A stretch of DNA of 45,004 nucleotides from Gillisia sp. (GTDB taxonomy: Bacteria > Bacteroidota > Bacteroidia > Flavobacteriales > Flavobacteriaceae), in contig JAGXIK010000178.1 in assembly GCA_024635715.1 (NCBI GenBank), positions 1 through 45,004 on the forward strand. Reading direction: 5' to 3'. The first letter of the stretch is position 1; each line of letters opens with the position of its first letter. The notes under the pieces are model-generated. The model made no database searches. It was not told the origin of the DNA and was given only the letters and a program-made list of their open reading frames with translations. This document shows, one piece after another, positions 27,678-37,589 of this stretch. The position numbers were made by a program, and so were the translations under genes.

Positions 27678-28205
27678 TTGCTAAAGCTCACAGTAGATGA
27701 TTTACCATTGTCTATGGATAAAGTTTATTGGTGGCTATTAAAATATAGAGATAATTTCCTGTTACTTTATGAGACAGAACAAAAAAAGCATCGTTATCAG
27801 TTAAGTGATGGTTCTGTGGTTAGGCTTCCACCCTTTAATAAGCCAAATGAAGACCAACTCTTTTTATCACTATATGAAGCTTTAGAAAAAATAGCTGATT
27901 TTCACAAGAATGAGAGTTATTTTAAAAGTGAATTAAATGGATTAAAACAGATAGATGTTATTGATCCAGATGCCTTGGTTAAATGGATTGAAAAAAACGA
28001 GCAAATAGGTGGAGATGAATTTGTATGTTTTCTTTTAGATTACCTGGATTATGCTGATAATGCAGAACATTTAAAAGTATTTGTATTGAATGCCCGAGAG
28101 TTTGACATATATATAGATAAAACAGATTTCCAAAATACTCTTGAATTCCTTGAGATATTTAATAAGTTGTATTGGGAGGAGGATATTCTTCAGAAATTTG
28201 ATTGA
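27678..28205 (+). CDS. Hypothetical protein (paralog of 42692-43255)
   Basis: Shared WWLLKYRD, IGGDEFVCFLLDYLDYADNAEHL, LEFLEIFNKLYWEEDIL. Confidence 0.65.
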   Translation: MLKLTVDDLPLSMDKVYWWLLKYRDNFLLLYETEQKKHRYQLSDGSVVRLPPFNKPNEDQLFLSLYEALEKIADFHKNESYFKSELNGLKQIDVIDPDALVKWIEKNEQIGGDEFVCFLLDYLDYADNAEHLKVFVLNAREFDIYIDKTDFQNTLEFLEIFNKLYWEEDILQKFD

Positions 28206-28218
28206 TTTTCCCGATAAA

Positions 28219-28437
28219 CTATTGAAATTTAAAAAGTTCTATTATATTTACTTCCAGTCCCTTGGCAATTTTGTTTAACGTAGCCAATGTGGAATTAACC
28301 CTACCAGATTCCAAACGGGACATATTTGATTTTTCCAAATTACACATAGCAGCTAATTCTTGTTGAGAGATATTCTTGAGTTCACGGATCTCCTGAATAC
28401 GTATACCTACTTTTTTCTGTAAGGTTTCATCTCTCAT
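28219..28437 (-). CDS. XRE-family HTH regulator (element 1)
   Basis: VGIRIQEIRELKNISQQELAAMCNLEKSNMSRLESGRVNSTLATLNKIAKGLEV. Confidence 0.9.
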   Translation of the reverse strand: MRDETLQKKVGIRIQEIRELKNISQQELAAMCNLEKSNMSRLESGRVNSTLATLNKIAKGLEVNIIELFKFQ

Positions 28438-28440
28438 TTA

Positions 28441-28506
28441 GTTGTCATTTAAGACAACTCAAATTTTGTTATATATTTGGTTTAACTGGTTATCATATAT
28501 GATAAC
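28441..28506. promoter_or_regulatory. Double palindromic operator upstream of XRE gene (element 1)
   Basis: GTTGTCATTTAAGACAAC (28441-28458) and GTTATCATATATGATAAC (28489-28506), consensus GTTRTC-N6-GAYAAC. Confidence 0.65.
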
Positions 28507-28523
28507 ATCAAATTTCCCTTCTT

Positions 28524-29033
28524 ATGGTGCATAAATTTTTACTCCTATTTTTAATGAGCTGGACTGTTGGCTTTTCACAAACTGGAAACAATATTAGAGA
28601 CATAGATATTGCTTTAATTAAAGTTTTCACAGAATATGAATTAAATGTATTGGACAAGGATACTGATCCTGAATCTGGGCATATTATTTACACCATAACT
28701 GGTATAGGGAACAAGATGCCAGCATTTGAGAAGGATGACAAGACCGAAATAGATATTTTAATTTTTCAAGAACGTGCTAATAAAAATTTCTCCTATGTGG
28801 TAATGGAAACGTTGATCACTACCCCAAATTTAACTACTGAAGAGCAATACAATTTGATTAATAAATGGTCGGAGCCACCTGCAAGAGCACACATTTCTTG
28901 GATAAACAAAAACAAGATCAACTTATCAATTACTGATGTCTTGATTACCAAAGGTGATAACTACCCACGTCTTCAAGATGCTATGATTTCACTTTTTGGA
29001 GGATTGTATGATATAAAAAAGAAATTGCAATGA
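28524..29033 (+). CDS. Probable secreted hypothetical protein
   Basis: Signal-peptide-like MVHKFLLLFLMSWTVGFSQ. Confidence 0.6.
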   Translation: MVHKFLLLFLMSWTVGFSQTGNNIRDIDIALIKVFTEYELNVLDKDTDPESGHIIYTITGIGNKMPAFEKDDKTEIDILIFQERANKNFSYVVMETLITTPNLTTEEQYNLINKWSEPPARAHISWINKNKINLSITDVLITKGDNYPRLQDAMISLFGGLYDIKKKLQ

Positions 29034-29527
29034 AAAAAATAATACTCCTATCGCTATCAATTATGATGTTTTCCTGCCATAATAAGGATATTGAAATGAT
29101 AGTAGAGCAAAATGATTGTGGCTGTATACAGGAAGTTTTTACTCGATTTGATACGACCTGGACAACTTACTGCTATGACCACTTTCAGGACTGTAATAAA
29201 TTGAGAAAAGATTCAAATGTAATGATGGCTTTGCGGGGAACCAATCCCGTGTTTATAAGGAATATTTCAAAAACAAAGGTTTATGATATTTTAATTCAAA
29301 AGGAAGTTAACGGAGTAGTGTCTTATAAATCATATAAAATTGAACCAACTGGGATGTGGTATGTTGGTTGTAATCGAGATTTCAAAGTACAAATCAATAG
29401 TTTTGAATATAATAGAAGCGGAGTTGCTATGAATAATTCTTGTGAAGATAGGGTGAAAGTGTTAGAAATGGTAAGTAATGAAGTCACGTATCAAATTCAT
29501 AAGATTGATTTATTAAGCGAATATTAG
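29030..29527 (+). CDS. Probable lipoprotein
   Basis: MKKIILLSLSIMMFSC lipobox; 4-nt overlap with upstream gene. Confidence 0.6.
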   Translation: MKKIILLSLSIMMFSCHNKDIEMIVEQNDCGCIQEVFTRFDTTWTTYCYDHFQDCNKLRKDSNVMMALRGTNPVFIRNISKTKVYDILIQKEVNGVVSYKSYKIEPTGMWYVGCNRDFKVQINSFEYNRSGVAMNNSCEDRVKVLEMVSNEVTYQIHKIDLLSEY

Positions 29528-29630
29528 CCATATTAACCTTTAATTAAAATGACATGAATTTCACTTTGATTTTTAAAATGCAGAAACTGCAGAAACTGCA
29601 GGTTTTGTATAATTCGCAGCTGTTATTTTT

Positions 29631-29652
29631 GGGACTAACATAGGACTAACAA
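29631..29652 (+). repeat. Putative integrase arm-type site, element 1 right
   Basis: gggactaacataggactaacaa; starts 136 nt before the core start. Confidence 0.6.
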
Positions 29653-29766
29653 ATTGGAGAAAAAGAGAAAAAATAAGAAAGAACCATAACTGTTTAATTT
29701 CTTTAATCCCTGTAATAATCAACAAATGATAGCGGGTGCAAATAAAAGTAATAAAGATCATTCGGT

Positions 29767-29809
29767 CTCATAATCAGGTGGTCCCTGGTTCGAGTCCAGG
29801 TGGGACCAC
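29767..29809 (+). repeat. att core copy 2 (element 1/element 2 junction; partial tRNA)
   Basis: Exact copy of the 43-bp core. Confidence 0.9.
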
Positions 29810-29819
29810 TAATAAAATC

Positions 29820-29849
29820 AAGCCTTTCACGATGTGAGGGGCTTTTTTT
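29820..29849 (+). terminator. Same terminator carried at the left end of element 2
   Basis: aagcctttcacgatgtgaggggcttttttt. Confidence 0.7.
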
Positions 29850-29856
29850 ATTTTTT

Positions 29857-29879
29857 GGGTCAAACACAGGTCAAACATT
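29857..29879 (+). repeat. Putative integrase arm-type site, element 2 left
   Basis: gggtcaaacacaggtcaaacatt; starts 48 nt after the core end; exact copy at 44599-44621. Confidence 0.6.
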
Positions 29880-29889
29880 CTAACTAAAT

Positions 29890-30792
29890 TTGATAATGAA
29901 CTTGTATAAACCTTCAACTGAAAAACAACCACTTCTCTTCTTTAAGACCTTTCTTAGCAGAGAGCGATTAGAAGCATATGAAAATCATTTTTATGAACCA
30001 CCTACCAATGATTATGAACTGCCTTTCAATCGCAGTCTGCAGAATAACAAGGGTGAAGGGTATATAGAATACCATAAAGATTTTTATGAAGATGGTGAAG
30101 CGCCCTTGGTTAGAATATATTTTGTCGACAACCTACAAATGTTGTTACGCACCCAAGCCAATATCACACTTCGATTCCTTTCAGAACGAAGATTACAAAA
30201 AGAATTTGATGAGGTTTTTGAAAACGGCTTCGTACAAAGGCAATTAAAGGAACTTCACGAAATTAATGAAAGTACCCAAAGCTTACCTCATAATAGGGTA
30301 ATTCAGGTTGTACTTTTTGATTTAAAGGATAAAATTACTGCATTTCTTTATGCCCAGGGCAAGGAGAGACCAACGGAAAAATTTAAAAGGCCCCAAAAAG
30401 AAAGTAACCCCTTCTTCGGCAATAAACAAAAAACAACTTTTTTTAGGCTTAAGAAGCTTTATGACGAAATTTTGGATATTGGATTAATTGATGAAGAACA
30501 AGTAACCGAAGAAGCTTTTACAAATGTCTTTACCTCAAAAACACCAGAACGTAAAATCTTCTTTAATAGGGATAATTATGAAGTGGTTTACTTTCTGGAT
30601 GTGTTATCTGCGTATTTTGATGACTTAACACCTGTCCAAATTGGTAGAAGTAAATCTTTTATTACTAAAGGCGATACTGTCATTACTGCCGGCCTAATTA
30701 ACACTTATAACAGTCGCCTGCAAAATAAAGATAAAAGTAAATATGATAAAATAAGGCAAGCGGTTACAAAGGCTATACCTTCGCAAGAATAA
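29890..30792 (+). CDS. Hypothetical protein adjacent to the element 2 left end
   Basis: 300-aa ORF, coding-like; internal ATG at 29896 also possible. Confidence 0.75.
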   Translation: MIMNLYKPSTEKQPLLFFKTFLSRERLEAYENHFYEPPTNDYELPFNRSLQNNKGEGYIEYHKDFYEDGEAPLVRIYFVDNLQMLLRTQANITLRFLSERRLQKEFDEVFENGFVQRQLKELHEINESTQSLPHNRVIQVVLFDLKDKITAFLYAQGKERPTEKFKRPQKESNPFFGNKQKTTFFRLKKLYDEILDIGLIDEEQVTEEAFTNVFTSKTPERKIFFNRDNYEVVYFLDVLSAYFDDLTPVQIGRSKSFITKGDTVITAGLINTYNSRLQNKDKSKYDKIRQAVTKAIPSQE

Positions 30793-30831
30793 ACCTTACA
30801 CTTTACCTTACACTTTGCCTCAACCCTTCAT

Positions 30832-30857
30832 TACACTTTAGTATTGAAGGGTTTTTT
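30832..30857 (+). terminator. Rho-independent terminator
   Basis: aacccttca...ttgaagggttttttt hairpin, preceded by tandem ACCTTACACTTT repeats. Confidence 0.7.
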
Positions 30858-30887
30858 TGTGTTGTTTTTTTGCCTGAATATTAACCA

Positions 30888-31223
30888 ATGATATGTGCAT
30901 ATCTCAAAAGTAAAATAAGTATGGATCAGTTAAATCAGATATTAGAAAGAATTGAAAGCCTCCTCTCAAACCACAATTATGAAGGGAAAGATTATATAGA
31001 TGTTAAAGAGGCTGCGTCATATTTAAATATATCTAAATCTGCGATCTATAAAATGACAAGCAATAGGCAATTACCATTTTATAATCCAGGTGGAAAAAAG
31101 ATTTATTTCAAGAAAAGTGAACTCAATCACTGGATTGAGTCAGCAAAACAAGGTTCCATTGAAGATTATGCATTGGAGGTTGATAGCTATTTAAATCGGC
31201 CCCCAGGCTTTAAAAATGTTTAA
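30888..31223 (+). CDS. Helix-turn-helix (HTH_17/excisionase-like) protein (element 2)
   Basis: IDVKEAASYLNISKSAIYKMTSNRQLPFYNPGGKKIYFKKSELNHWI. Confidence 0.9.
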   Translation: MICAYLKSKISMDQLNQILERIESLLSNHNYEGKDYIDVKEAASYLNISKSAIYKMTSNRQLPFYNPGGKKIYFKKSELNHWIESAKQGSIEDYALEVDSYLNRPPGFKNV

Positions 31224-31243
31224 TAGATGTAATTAAAAGAACT

Positions 31244-32479
31244 ATGAAACCATATAAAATTCTATTAAGGCGTAAGCAAAACAATCAAGGATCATATCCA
31301 ATAATCCTCCGAATAAACAAGAACAGGAGGAGTAAGATTATTTCCCTTGGTATATTTTGTAAAAAAGAGTATTGGGATGAGGAAAATTGTATTATCAGAA
31401 AAGGTGACAAAGGACACCTTGCAAAAAATCATAAGGTATTGGAATTGCAGAAGAAAGCTGATGACATATTGAATGACTTTGCTTACAATAACTATGATTT
31501 TTCCCTTATCGATTTTGAAAGAAAATTCAGAGGCAATCCCGGAAACCTGTATAAAGTTGAGGCTTATTTTCAGAAAAAGATTGATGAACTATATGCGGCA
31601 GATAATATAGGAGGGGCTGGCCCCTACATTACAACAAAGCGTAGTCTGTTTAAGTTTGCTAAACATACAATTACCTTCAAGGACTTATCTCCTTCTTTTT
31701 TGAAAGACTATGAAATTCACCTAAGGCAGGAAGGAAAAGGTGAAGGTGGTATAGCTTTCAATATGAGACATATTCGTGCTCTCTACAATCTCGCAATTAA
31801 TAATGAGGTTGCATCTGCCGATTCCTATCCATTCCGGAAATATAAAATATCAAAATTAAAGGGTATTAAAAGGAAAATAGCCTTGTCACAGGAAGAGTGG
31901 GAAAAGTTTAAAAATGTAGATCTATCTGATTACCCAAATTTAATACAAGCTCATAAAATATTTCTGTTTTCATATTATACCCGGGGAATAAATTATACCG
32001 ATATAATTCAATTGAAATGGAGTGATATACATAACGGTAATATCTATTACACCCGGTCTAAAACTCATCGGGATTTTGTAATAGGGTTGCGTTTACCAAT
32101 TAATGAAATCTTGGAATATTTCAAAAGTCAAAATAAAGGTTCAATGTATATTTTCCCTATTATTTTACAAGATGATTTATCACCTCAGCAATTTCAAAAT
32201 AGGAAACATAAAACACTATCAAAACTGAATAAGAAGCTAAACAAAATTGCGGAACTCGCGGGACTCACCAAAAATATTACAACCTATGTAGCGAGACATT
32301 CTTATGCAACACATCTCAAACAAAAAGGAGTTTCTGTATCCGTTATAAGTGAATTATTAGGACATTCAAGTGTAGATGTTACTATGTCATATTTGAAAGA
32401 GTTTGAAAATGATTATTTAGATAGTATAAATGACATCCTATTTGAAGAACCTATAACACCTTATTTGAAAGCCTCTTAG
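31244..32479 (+). CDS. Tyrosine recombinase/integrase (element 2)
   Basis: ARHSYATHLKQKGVSVSVISELLGHSSVDVTMSYLKEF catalytic region. Confidence 0.94.
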   Translation: MKPYKILLRRKQNNQGSYPIILRINKNRRSKIISLGIFCKKEYWDEENCIIRKGDKGHLAKNHKVLELQKKADDILNDFAYNNYDFSLIDFERKFRGNPGNLYKVEAYFQKKIDELYAADNIGGAGPYITTKRSLFKFAKHTITFKDLSPSFLKDYEIHLRQEGKGEGGIAFNMRHIRALYNLAINNEVASADSYPFRKYKISKLKGIKRKIALSQEEWEKFKNVDLSDYPNLIQAHKIFLFSYYTRGINYTDIIQLKWSDIHNGNIYYTRSKTHRDFVIGLRLPINEILEYFKSQNKGSMYIFPIILQDDLSPQQFQNRKHKTLSKLNKKLNKIAELAGLTKNITTYVARHSYATHLKQKGVSVSVISELLGHSSVDVTMSYLKEFENDYLDSINDILFEEPITPYLKAS

Positions 32480-32490
32480 GAGGCTTTTTT
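32468..32490 (+). terminator. Rho-independent terminator after integrase
   Basis: aaagcctcttaggaggctttttt. Confidence 0.7.
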
Positions 32491-32538
32491 CATTATTAAA
32501 TGTAAGAGTTTAAAAATTCAACTTAAAAATGCAACATT

Positions 32539-33396
32539 ATGGAATTAAGAAAATCAAGTAGAAGACAGGCCAGAATTAAAATGGCCCTTCAGGGACCAGC
32601 CGGAAGTGGAAAGACTTATAGCTCACTGCTCATTGCAAAGGGTCTGGTTAATGGGGAATTTGAAAAGGTAGCTGTCATTGATAGTGAAAAGGGAAGTAGT
32701 AATCTTTATGCAAATCTTGGGAACTACAATGTTGTGACTCTGGATAGTTTCAGCCCTGAGACGTACATCCAAGCCATTGAACTTTGTGAAAAGGAAGGTA
32801 TGGAGGTGATAATTATTGATTCCATTACCCACGCATGGGAATTTCTGTTAGAGTATCACGGATCTCTTTCCGGAAATTCATTTACCAACTGGAATAAAAT
32901 TACTCCACGTCAGCGCGCATTTATGGATAAAATCCTGAGCTCGAAACCTCATATTATTGCAACTATGCGCACAAAGCAGGATTATGTTCTTAATCATAAG
33001 GATGGTAAGTATGTTCCTGAAAAGGTGGGTTTAAAAGCAGTTCAAAGGGATGGAGTGGAATATGAGTTTACACTAATTCTGGATCTCGATATCAAACATT
33101 ATGCTACTTCAAGTAAGGACAGAACAGGATTGTTTATGGACAGACCCGAGTTTAAAATTACTCCTGGGGTAGGAAAACAGCTTTATGATTGGTGTTATTC
33201 AGGAGTGGACTTAGAAGAGATGGCTGAACAGATAAAGAACTGTACTACCCAAAAACAGTTGAATGATCTTTATGCAAAGTCGTCAAACTTCAAGGGTGAA
33301 TTAAACCAGGAATTTGTACAACAGCAAGACACAATTAAAAACAGAAATTTTATAAACCTTCAAAATCACAGTAAAAATGGAACTACAAGTAATTAA
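32539..33396 (+). CDS. AAA/RecA-fold ATPase, Sak4-like (element 2)
   Basis: MALQGPAGSGKTYSSLLIAKGL; highly similar to 4508-5365. Confidence 0.8.
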   Translation: MELRKSSRRQARIKMALQGPAGSGKTYSSLLIAKGLVNGEFEKVAVIDSEKGSSNLYANLGNYNVVTLDSFSPETYIQAIELCEKEGMEVIIIDSITHAWEFLLEYHGSLSGNSFTNWNKITPRQRAFMDKILSSKPHIIATMRTKQDYVLNHKDGKYVPEKVGLKAVQRDGVEYEFTLILDLDIKHYATSSKDRTGLFMDRPEFKITPGVGKQLYDWCYSGVDLEEMAEQIKNCTTQKQLNDLYAKSSNFKGELNQEFVQQQDTIKNRNFINLQNHSKNGTTSN

Positions 33397-34393
33397 TAAC
33401 AAACCTCAACTGAGAGAAAATTTAATTGTAACCAATAGCCTCTCTTCCCCCGGTACCGGGGAGAAGAGGGAAACCCGGATTACCCCATTTATTGAAGCAA
33501 ATACAAATGAAATTGCCTTGTCTCATTTAAAGGGAGATTGTATAATTCCCGTATTTGCAAAAGATAATGAACAGGTCATAGCCCATCAAGAGTTTATAGA
33601 AGTAGCTATGGAGTGTGCGGGAAGTGTCTTTCCTAATGAATGTATAGAGCAACCGGAAATTCGTGTAAGTCACCAAATTAAGGGTAGAACTCCAGATGCA
33701 ATTCATATCCCAGCAAAAGACCTTCTTGATTATCAAAAGACGATCTATTATGAAAGAATGGCCTTTATTATCAGGATTCCCAGTATAACCACAACGATTA
33801 ATGGAAATAATCTTTCACTTACCATAGGGGGTGTCAGATCCTATAATAAGGAAAACTTGTTTAGCAAAAAGAAACTGGAAAGCTTTAAGTTCTTTATAGG
33901 TTTTCAGAATATGGTCTGCTGCAATATGTGCATATCCACCGATGGCTATAAGAATGATGCAAAGGCTTCTTCTGCTCCAGAATTAAATAGATCAATATTG
34001 AAGACTTTAAGGACCTATAAGCTAAATGAGCACATATATGGAATGGAGGAACTTGTAAATAATAGTTTAAGTGAGACCCAGTTTGCTCAATTATTAGGTA
34101 AAGTTAAATTGTACCATTTCCTGCCTAAAGCTGAGAAAACACAGCTTCCTACTTTGCTGTTGAATGACAACCATTTTACTACAGTTGCCAGAGACTTTTA
34201 TCAAGATAAAAGCTTTTGTAGAGCTGAATCCGGAGAAATCAGTCTTTGGAATGCTTACAACTTGCTCACTGGCGCAAATAAGAGTAGCTACATTGACACT
34301 TTCCTTGACAGGAGTGAAAATGCCTATGCTTTCGCAAAAGGCATCTCCAAAGCAATCAATGGTGATTCTAATTATCGTTGGTATTTGAGTTGA
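33377..34393 (+). CDS. DUF3871 family protein (element 2)
   Basis: Homolog of 5346-6359, with the same conserved segments. Confidence 0.85.
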   Translation: MELQVINNKPQLRENLIVTNSLSSPGTGEKRETRITPFIEANTNEIALSHLKGDCIIPVFAKDNEQVIAHQEFIEVAMECAGSVFPNECIEQPEIRVSHQIKGRTPDAIHIPAKDLLDYQKTIYYERMAFIIRIPSITTTINGNNLSLTIGGVRSYNKENLFSKKKLESFKFFIGFQNMVCCNMCISTDGYKNDAKASSAPELNRSILKTLRTYKLNEHIYGMEELVNNSLSETQFAQLLGKVKLYHFLPKAEKTQLPTLLLNDNHFTTVARDFYQDKSFCRAESGEISLWNAYNLLTGANKSSYIDTFLDRSENAYAFAKGISKAINGDSNYRWYLS

Positions 34394-34398
34394 GGTGT

Positions 34399-34423
34399 AT
34401 GCCCATCATATTTTGGTGGGCAT
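34399..34423 (+). terminator. Terminator-like hairpin
   Basis: atgcccatcatattttggtgggcat followed by T-rich sequence. Confidence 0.5.
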
Positions 34424-34553
34424 ATTTTAATTTATATAACTAAATAATATGTTATAAAACATTGTTAAACAATCTGTTACGCGGGTAACTTTTGCACTTT
34501 TTTCCAAAAAATGGGGAAACTAAGGATAAAAGTGCCATTTTAAAGATTTTTTT

Positions 34554-35030
34554 ATGTCTAAAAATCCATTTCTATCAGATCCAATTAAGGGATTAATTAT
34601 ATATACCGGATATGAGTTTAAAAGAATTAAAACCGGAGCAAAAAGGTCCAGTTTTGATGATGTGTATATAATTGATAAGGATCAGAAAACATCCATATAT
34701 CAACTTAAATCCTTAGAACAGAGCCTATATAAATTAAGCCCGACTGCCAATAAAATATACCATTATATAACCCATCATTTGGGGAAGGACAAAGATAAAA
34801 TTAGCCTTCCTTCGAAAAAGATCTGTGAAATTGCGGATATTAATGCTCACGGGACATTTTATAATGGTGTGAGGGCGTTAATAAAAATTGGTTTAATAGC
34901 TAGATCTCAGGGTAGAGCCAATATGTACTGGATTAATCCTCATTTTATATTTAATGGTTCCCGGATAGATTTCATTAAAAACCAATATGGTGAAGAAGCT
35001 CTTAAGATTGTAAGTACAATCAAAAATTAG
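34554..35030 (+). CDS. Winged-helix replication protein-like (RepL-like)
   Basis: ISLPSKKICEIADINAHGTFYNGVRALIKIGLIARSQGRANMYWINPHFIFNGSRIDF resembles RepL-type plasmid replication proteins. Confidence 0.55.
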   Translation: MSKNPFLSDPIKGLIIYTGYEFKRIKTGAKRSSFDDVYIIDKDQKTSIYQLKSLEQSLYKLSPTANKIYHYITHHLGKDKDKISLPSKKICEIADINAHGTFYNGVRALIKIGLIARSQGRANMYWINPHFIFNGSRIDFIKNQYGEEALKIVSTIKN

Positions 35031-35826
35031 TATAAAACTAAGACATAATAAATTACATTTATAGTTTGAAATTACCCAGATTATGGCAATTAGGATAGCA
35101 GCTTTTGATGTTTATCAATTAGTCCGGGTGTATAACCCATTCTCTGTGTTTGGATTTATCTACTCTAAAATTATCAATAATTGCCCTTACCAACATTATA
35201 CCGACACCCAGGTCCGTAAGATGTTGAAATATGTGGTCCCTTACTTTAATCTTCCAACCATCATGATGCCCCAGATATCTACAGGTTCTGTAGTATATAT
35301 TATTATCCCAATCGTTAAGAATTGAGGCTATGCTTAGTTCTATTTGACCTACACTTCCCACCCTTTGACCCGAAAAATGATAGTCAAAGGTTAATCCCTT
35401 CATAGAATCATGAATATCCTCGTGAGGGTGATGATCAACCCGGCCAATTTCTCTTAACTGCGTCTTCAAGCTATTGGAATCTTTCAAACACAATGAATTT
35501 GGAAACTTTCCTGTTTAATTATTAACAGACCGAACTTTTATGGAAAATCATAGCCATCTTCAACTGTTGAGTGAGAATCACCGATATCAAATTTTACAAT
35601 AACCACATTAATTTGGAAAAAGAGAATTCAAAACGATCTACTTTAGTTGCATTCCCTATATTTATACTCTTAAATTTTTTAACAAAAAACATTATTTAAG
35701 TATAACTGAAAGAATTAAAGCATCTACAGTCGTACATAAATTACGTAGGAACAAGTTTGTAATTTTTATGGGGCTTCGAAAGAGGTAGCAAATAAATATT
35801 AATTAATAAACCAGGTAAAATATAAT

Positions 35827-37587
35827 ATGCCAACACTCAATTGGATAGGTAAGGATAAAGTTGTAAATCACCATCAAAATGTACCTTACAGAATTTTAGA
35901 ACATAAATATGGTTATACCCAAAGTGGCGAACAACTAATGCCAACAAATAATGGCAATAAAATAATTCACGGTGATAATCTTGAAGCTTTAAAAAGCCTA
36001 TTACCCGAGTACGAAGGAAAAATAGATGTTATATATATAGATCCTCCTTATAATACAGGTAAAGAAAAATGGATTTATAATGACAACGTAAACCATCCAT
36101 CCATCCAAAAATGGTTAGGAGAGGTTGTAGGTACTGATGGTGAAGATTTAACTCGTCATGATAAATGGTTATGTATGATGTATCCACGAGTTAAATTGCT
36201 TCATAAATTACTAAAACATGATGGAATTTTTTACTGTTCTATTGATGACTATGAGCAGGGAAATTTGAAACCAATGCTTGACGCTATATTTGGCCCTAAT
36301 AATTTTTTGAACAACATTATTTGGCAAAGAGCTTATGCCCCAATAAATACTAAGAAACGTTTTTCTGCTAATCACGATTTTGTGATTGCATTCGCCAAAG
36401 ATAAAAAAAAGGTGGTGTTAAAATTGCCGAGATCTGAAGGAGCAGATAGTAAATATCAAAACATTGATAATGATCCACGGGGTCTATGGAGAACGGATAA
36501 CTTTACGGTGGGGCCAAGAGTAGAAGATAATGTTTATGAGATAATTACTCCCTCAGGGAGAAAATGTTTACCACCATCTGGAAGGAGTTGGTTGCTTTCT
36601 GAAAAACGATTTGAAGAAGCAATTGAAGACAATCGTATTTGGTTTGGTCAAAATGGTAGTAATATACCTGCTACCAAAAGATTTATGTCTGAAGTTAAGG
36701 ATGGTATCACTCCGATGACTGTTTGGCCTTATTCAGAAGTTGGCCATACTCAGGATGCAAAAAGAGAGATTAAACAGCTGTTTCCAAAATCCAAACTACC
36801 TTTCGAAACCCCCAAGCCAACCTCATTGATGGAAAAGATTCTTAGCTTACGTAATGATCCTAATGCTATTGTTTTGGATTCATTTGCAGGTACTGCATCT
36901 ACTGCTCACGCGGTTCTTAATCTTAATAAAAAGGATGGAGGGAATCGTAAATTTATAATGGTTGAACTTGAGGATTATGCGGACACCATCACTGCAACAA
37001 GAATTAAAAAAGTAATTAATGGTTATGATTTTAAGGGGAAACAAAAGGAAACATTGAATGAGTATTCCGTTAATATTACTAATCTTAAAAGATCTGATAA
37101 AATTATAAAGCAATATGAAGCCTATAAAGCTGACCCCCAATATTCAAAAGTCAAAATTGAAGAAAGCAATGGTAATATTGTTATTGTTGGGGAAAAGGTA
37201 ATTAAAGGAAAGACTGAAGGTATTGGGGGCTCTTTTGATTACTACGTTTTAGGAAAAGCGATGTTTAATGCCGACGATAATTTAAATGAAGAAGTTGGTG
37301 AAGATGAAATAAGGGAATACCTATACTATAGTGAAACCAAGGAAGCCTTGAAAAGGAAAAGGAATAACGAAACCAAGTATCTTCTGGATAATTTCCAAGG
37401 CACCGGTTATTATCTTTATTATGAAAAAGAAATCCCCACAACTTTAGACTTAAATACACTTAACATAGTTGTAGAAAAACAAGAGCAATATGTGATTTAC
37501 GCAGACATATGTTTGCTTGATCCAGAATATATGCTGGATAAAAATATAATATTCCGAAAAATACCAAGAGATATAAAAAGATTCTAA
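35827..37587 (+). CDS. mod: Type III restriction-modification DNA methyltransferase (Mod)
   Basis: VIYIDPPYNTGKEKWIYND (motif IV), DSFAGTASTAHAVLNLN (motif I), MVELEDYADTITATRIKKVI. Confidence 0.93.
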   Translation: MPTLNWIGKDKVVNHHQNVPYRILEHKYGYTQSGEQLMPTNNGNKIIHGDNLEALKSLLPEYEGKIDVIYIDPPYNTGKEKWIYNDNVNHPSIQKWLGEVVGTDGEDLTRHDKWLCMMYPRVKLLHKLLKHDGIFYCSIDDYEQGNLKPMLDAIFGPNNFLNNIIWQRAYAPINTKKRFSANHDFVIAFAKDKKKVVLKLPRSEGADSKYQNIDNDPRGLWRTDNFTVGPRVEDNVYEIITPSGRKCLPPSGRSWLLSEKRFEEAIEDNRIWFGQNGSNIPATKRFMSEVKDGITPMTVWPYSEVGHTQDAKREIKQLFPKSKLPFETPKPTSLMEKILSLRNDPNAIVLDSFAGTASTAHAVLNLNKKDGGNRKFIMVELEDYADTITATRIKKVINGYDFKGKQKETLNEYSVNITNLKRSDKIIKQYEAYKADPQYSKVKIEESNGNIVIVGEKVIKGKTEGIGGSFDYYVLGKAMFNADDNLNEEVGEDEIREYLYYSETKEALKRKRNNETKYLLDNFQGTGYYLYYEKEIPTTLDLNTLNIVVEKQEQYVIYADICLLDPEYMLDKNIIFRKIPRDIKRF

Positions 37588-37589
37588 AA

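Larger units (their letters stand above)
141..29809. mobile_element. Integrative element 1 (tRNA-inserted, tyrosine integrase, defence cargo)
   Basis: Bounded by 43-bp tRNA 3'-half direct repeats at 98-140 and 29767-29809; encodes integrase and excisionase-like HTH; flanked internally by paired repeats 188-209 and 29631-29652. Confidence 0.88.

Noticed and set aside
30793-30816. Tandem ACCTTACACTTT repeats considered as CRISPR or iterons
   Set aside because: Only two exact 12-bp units, no spacers, immediately before a terminator. No CRISPR array or cas genes were seen in the window.
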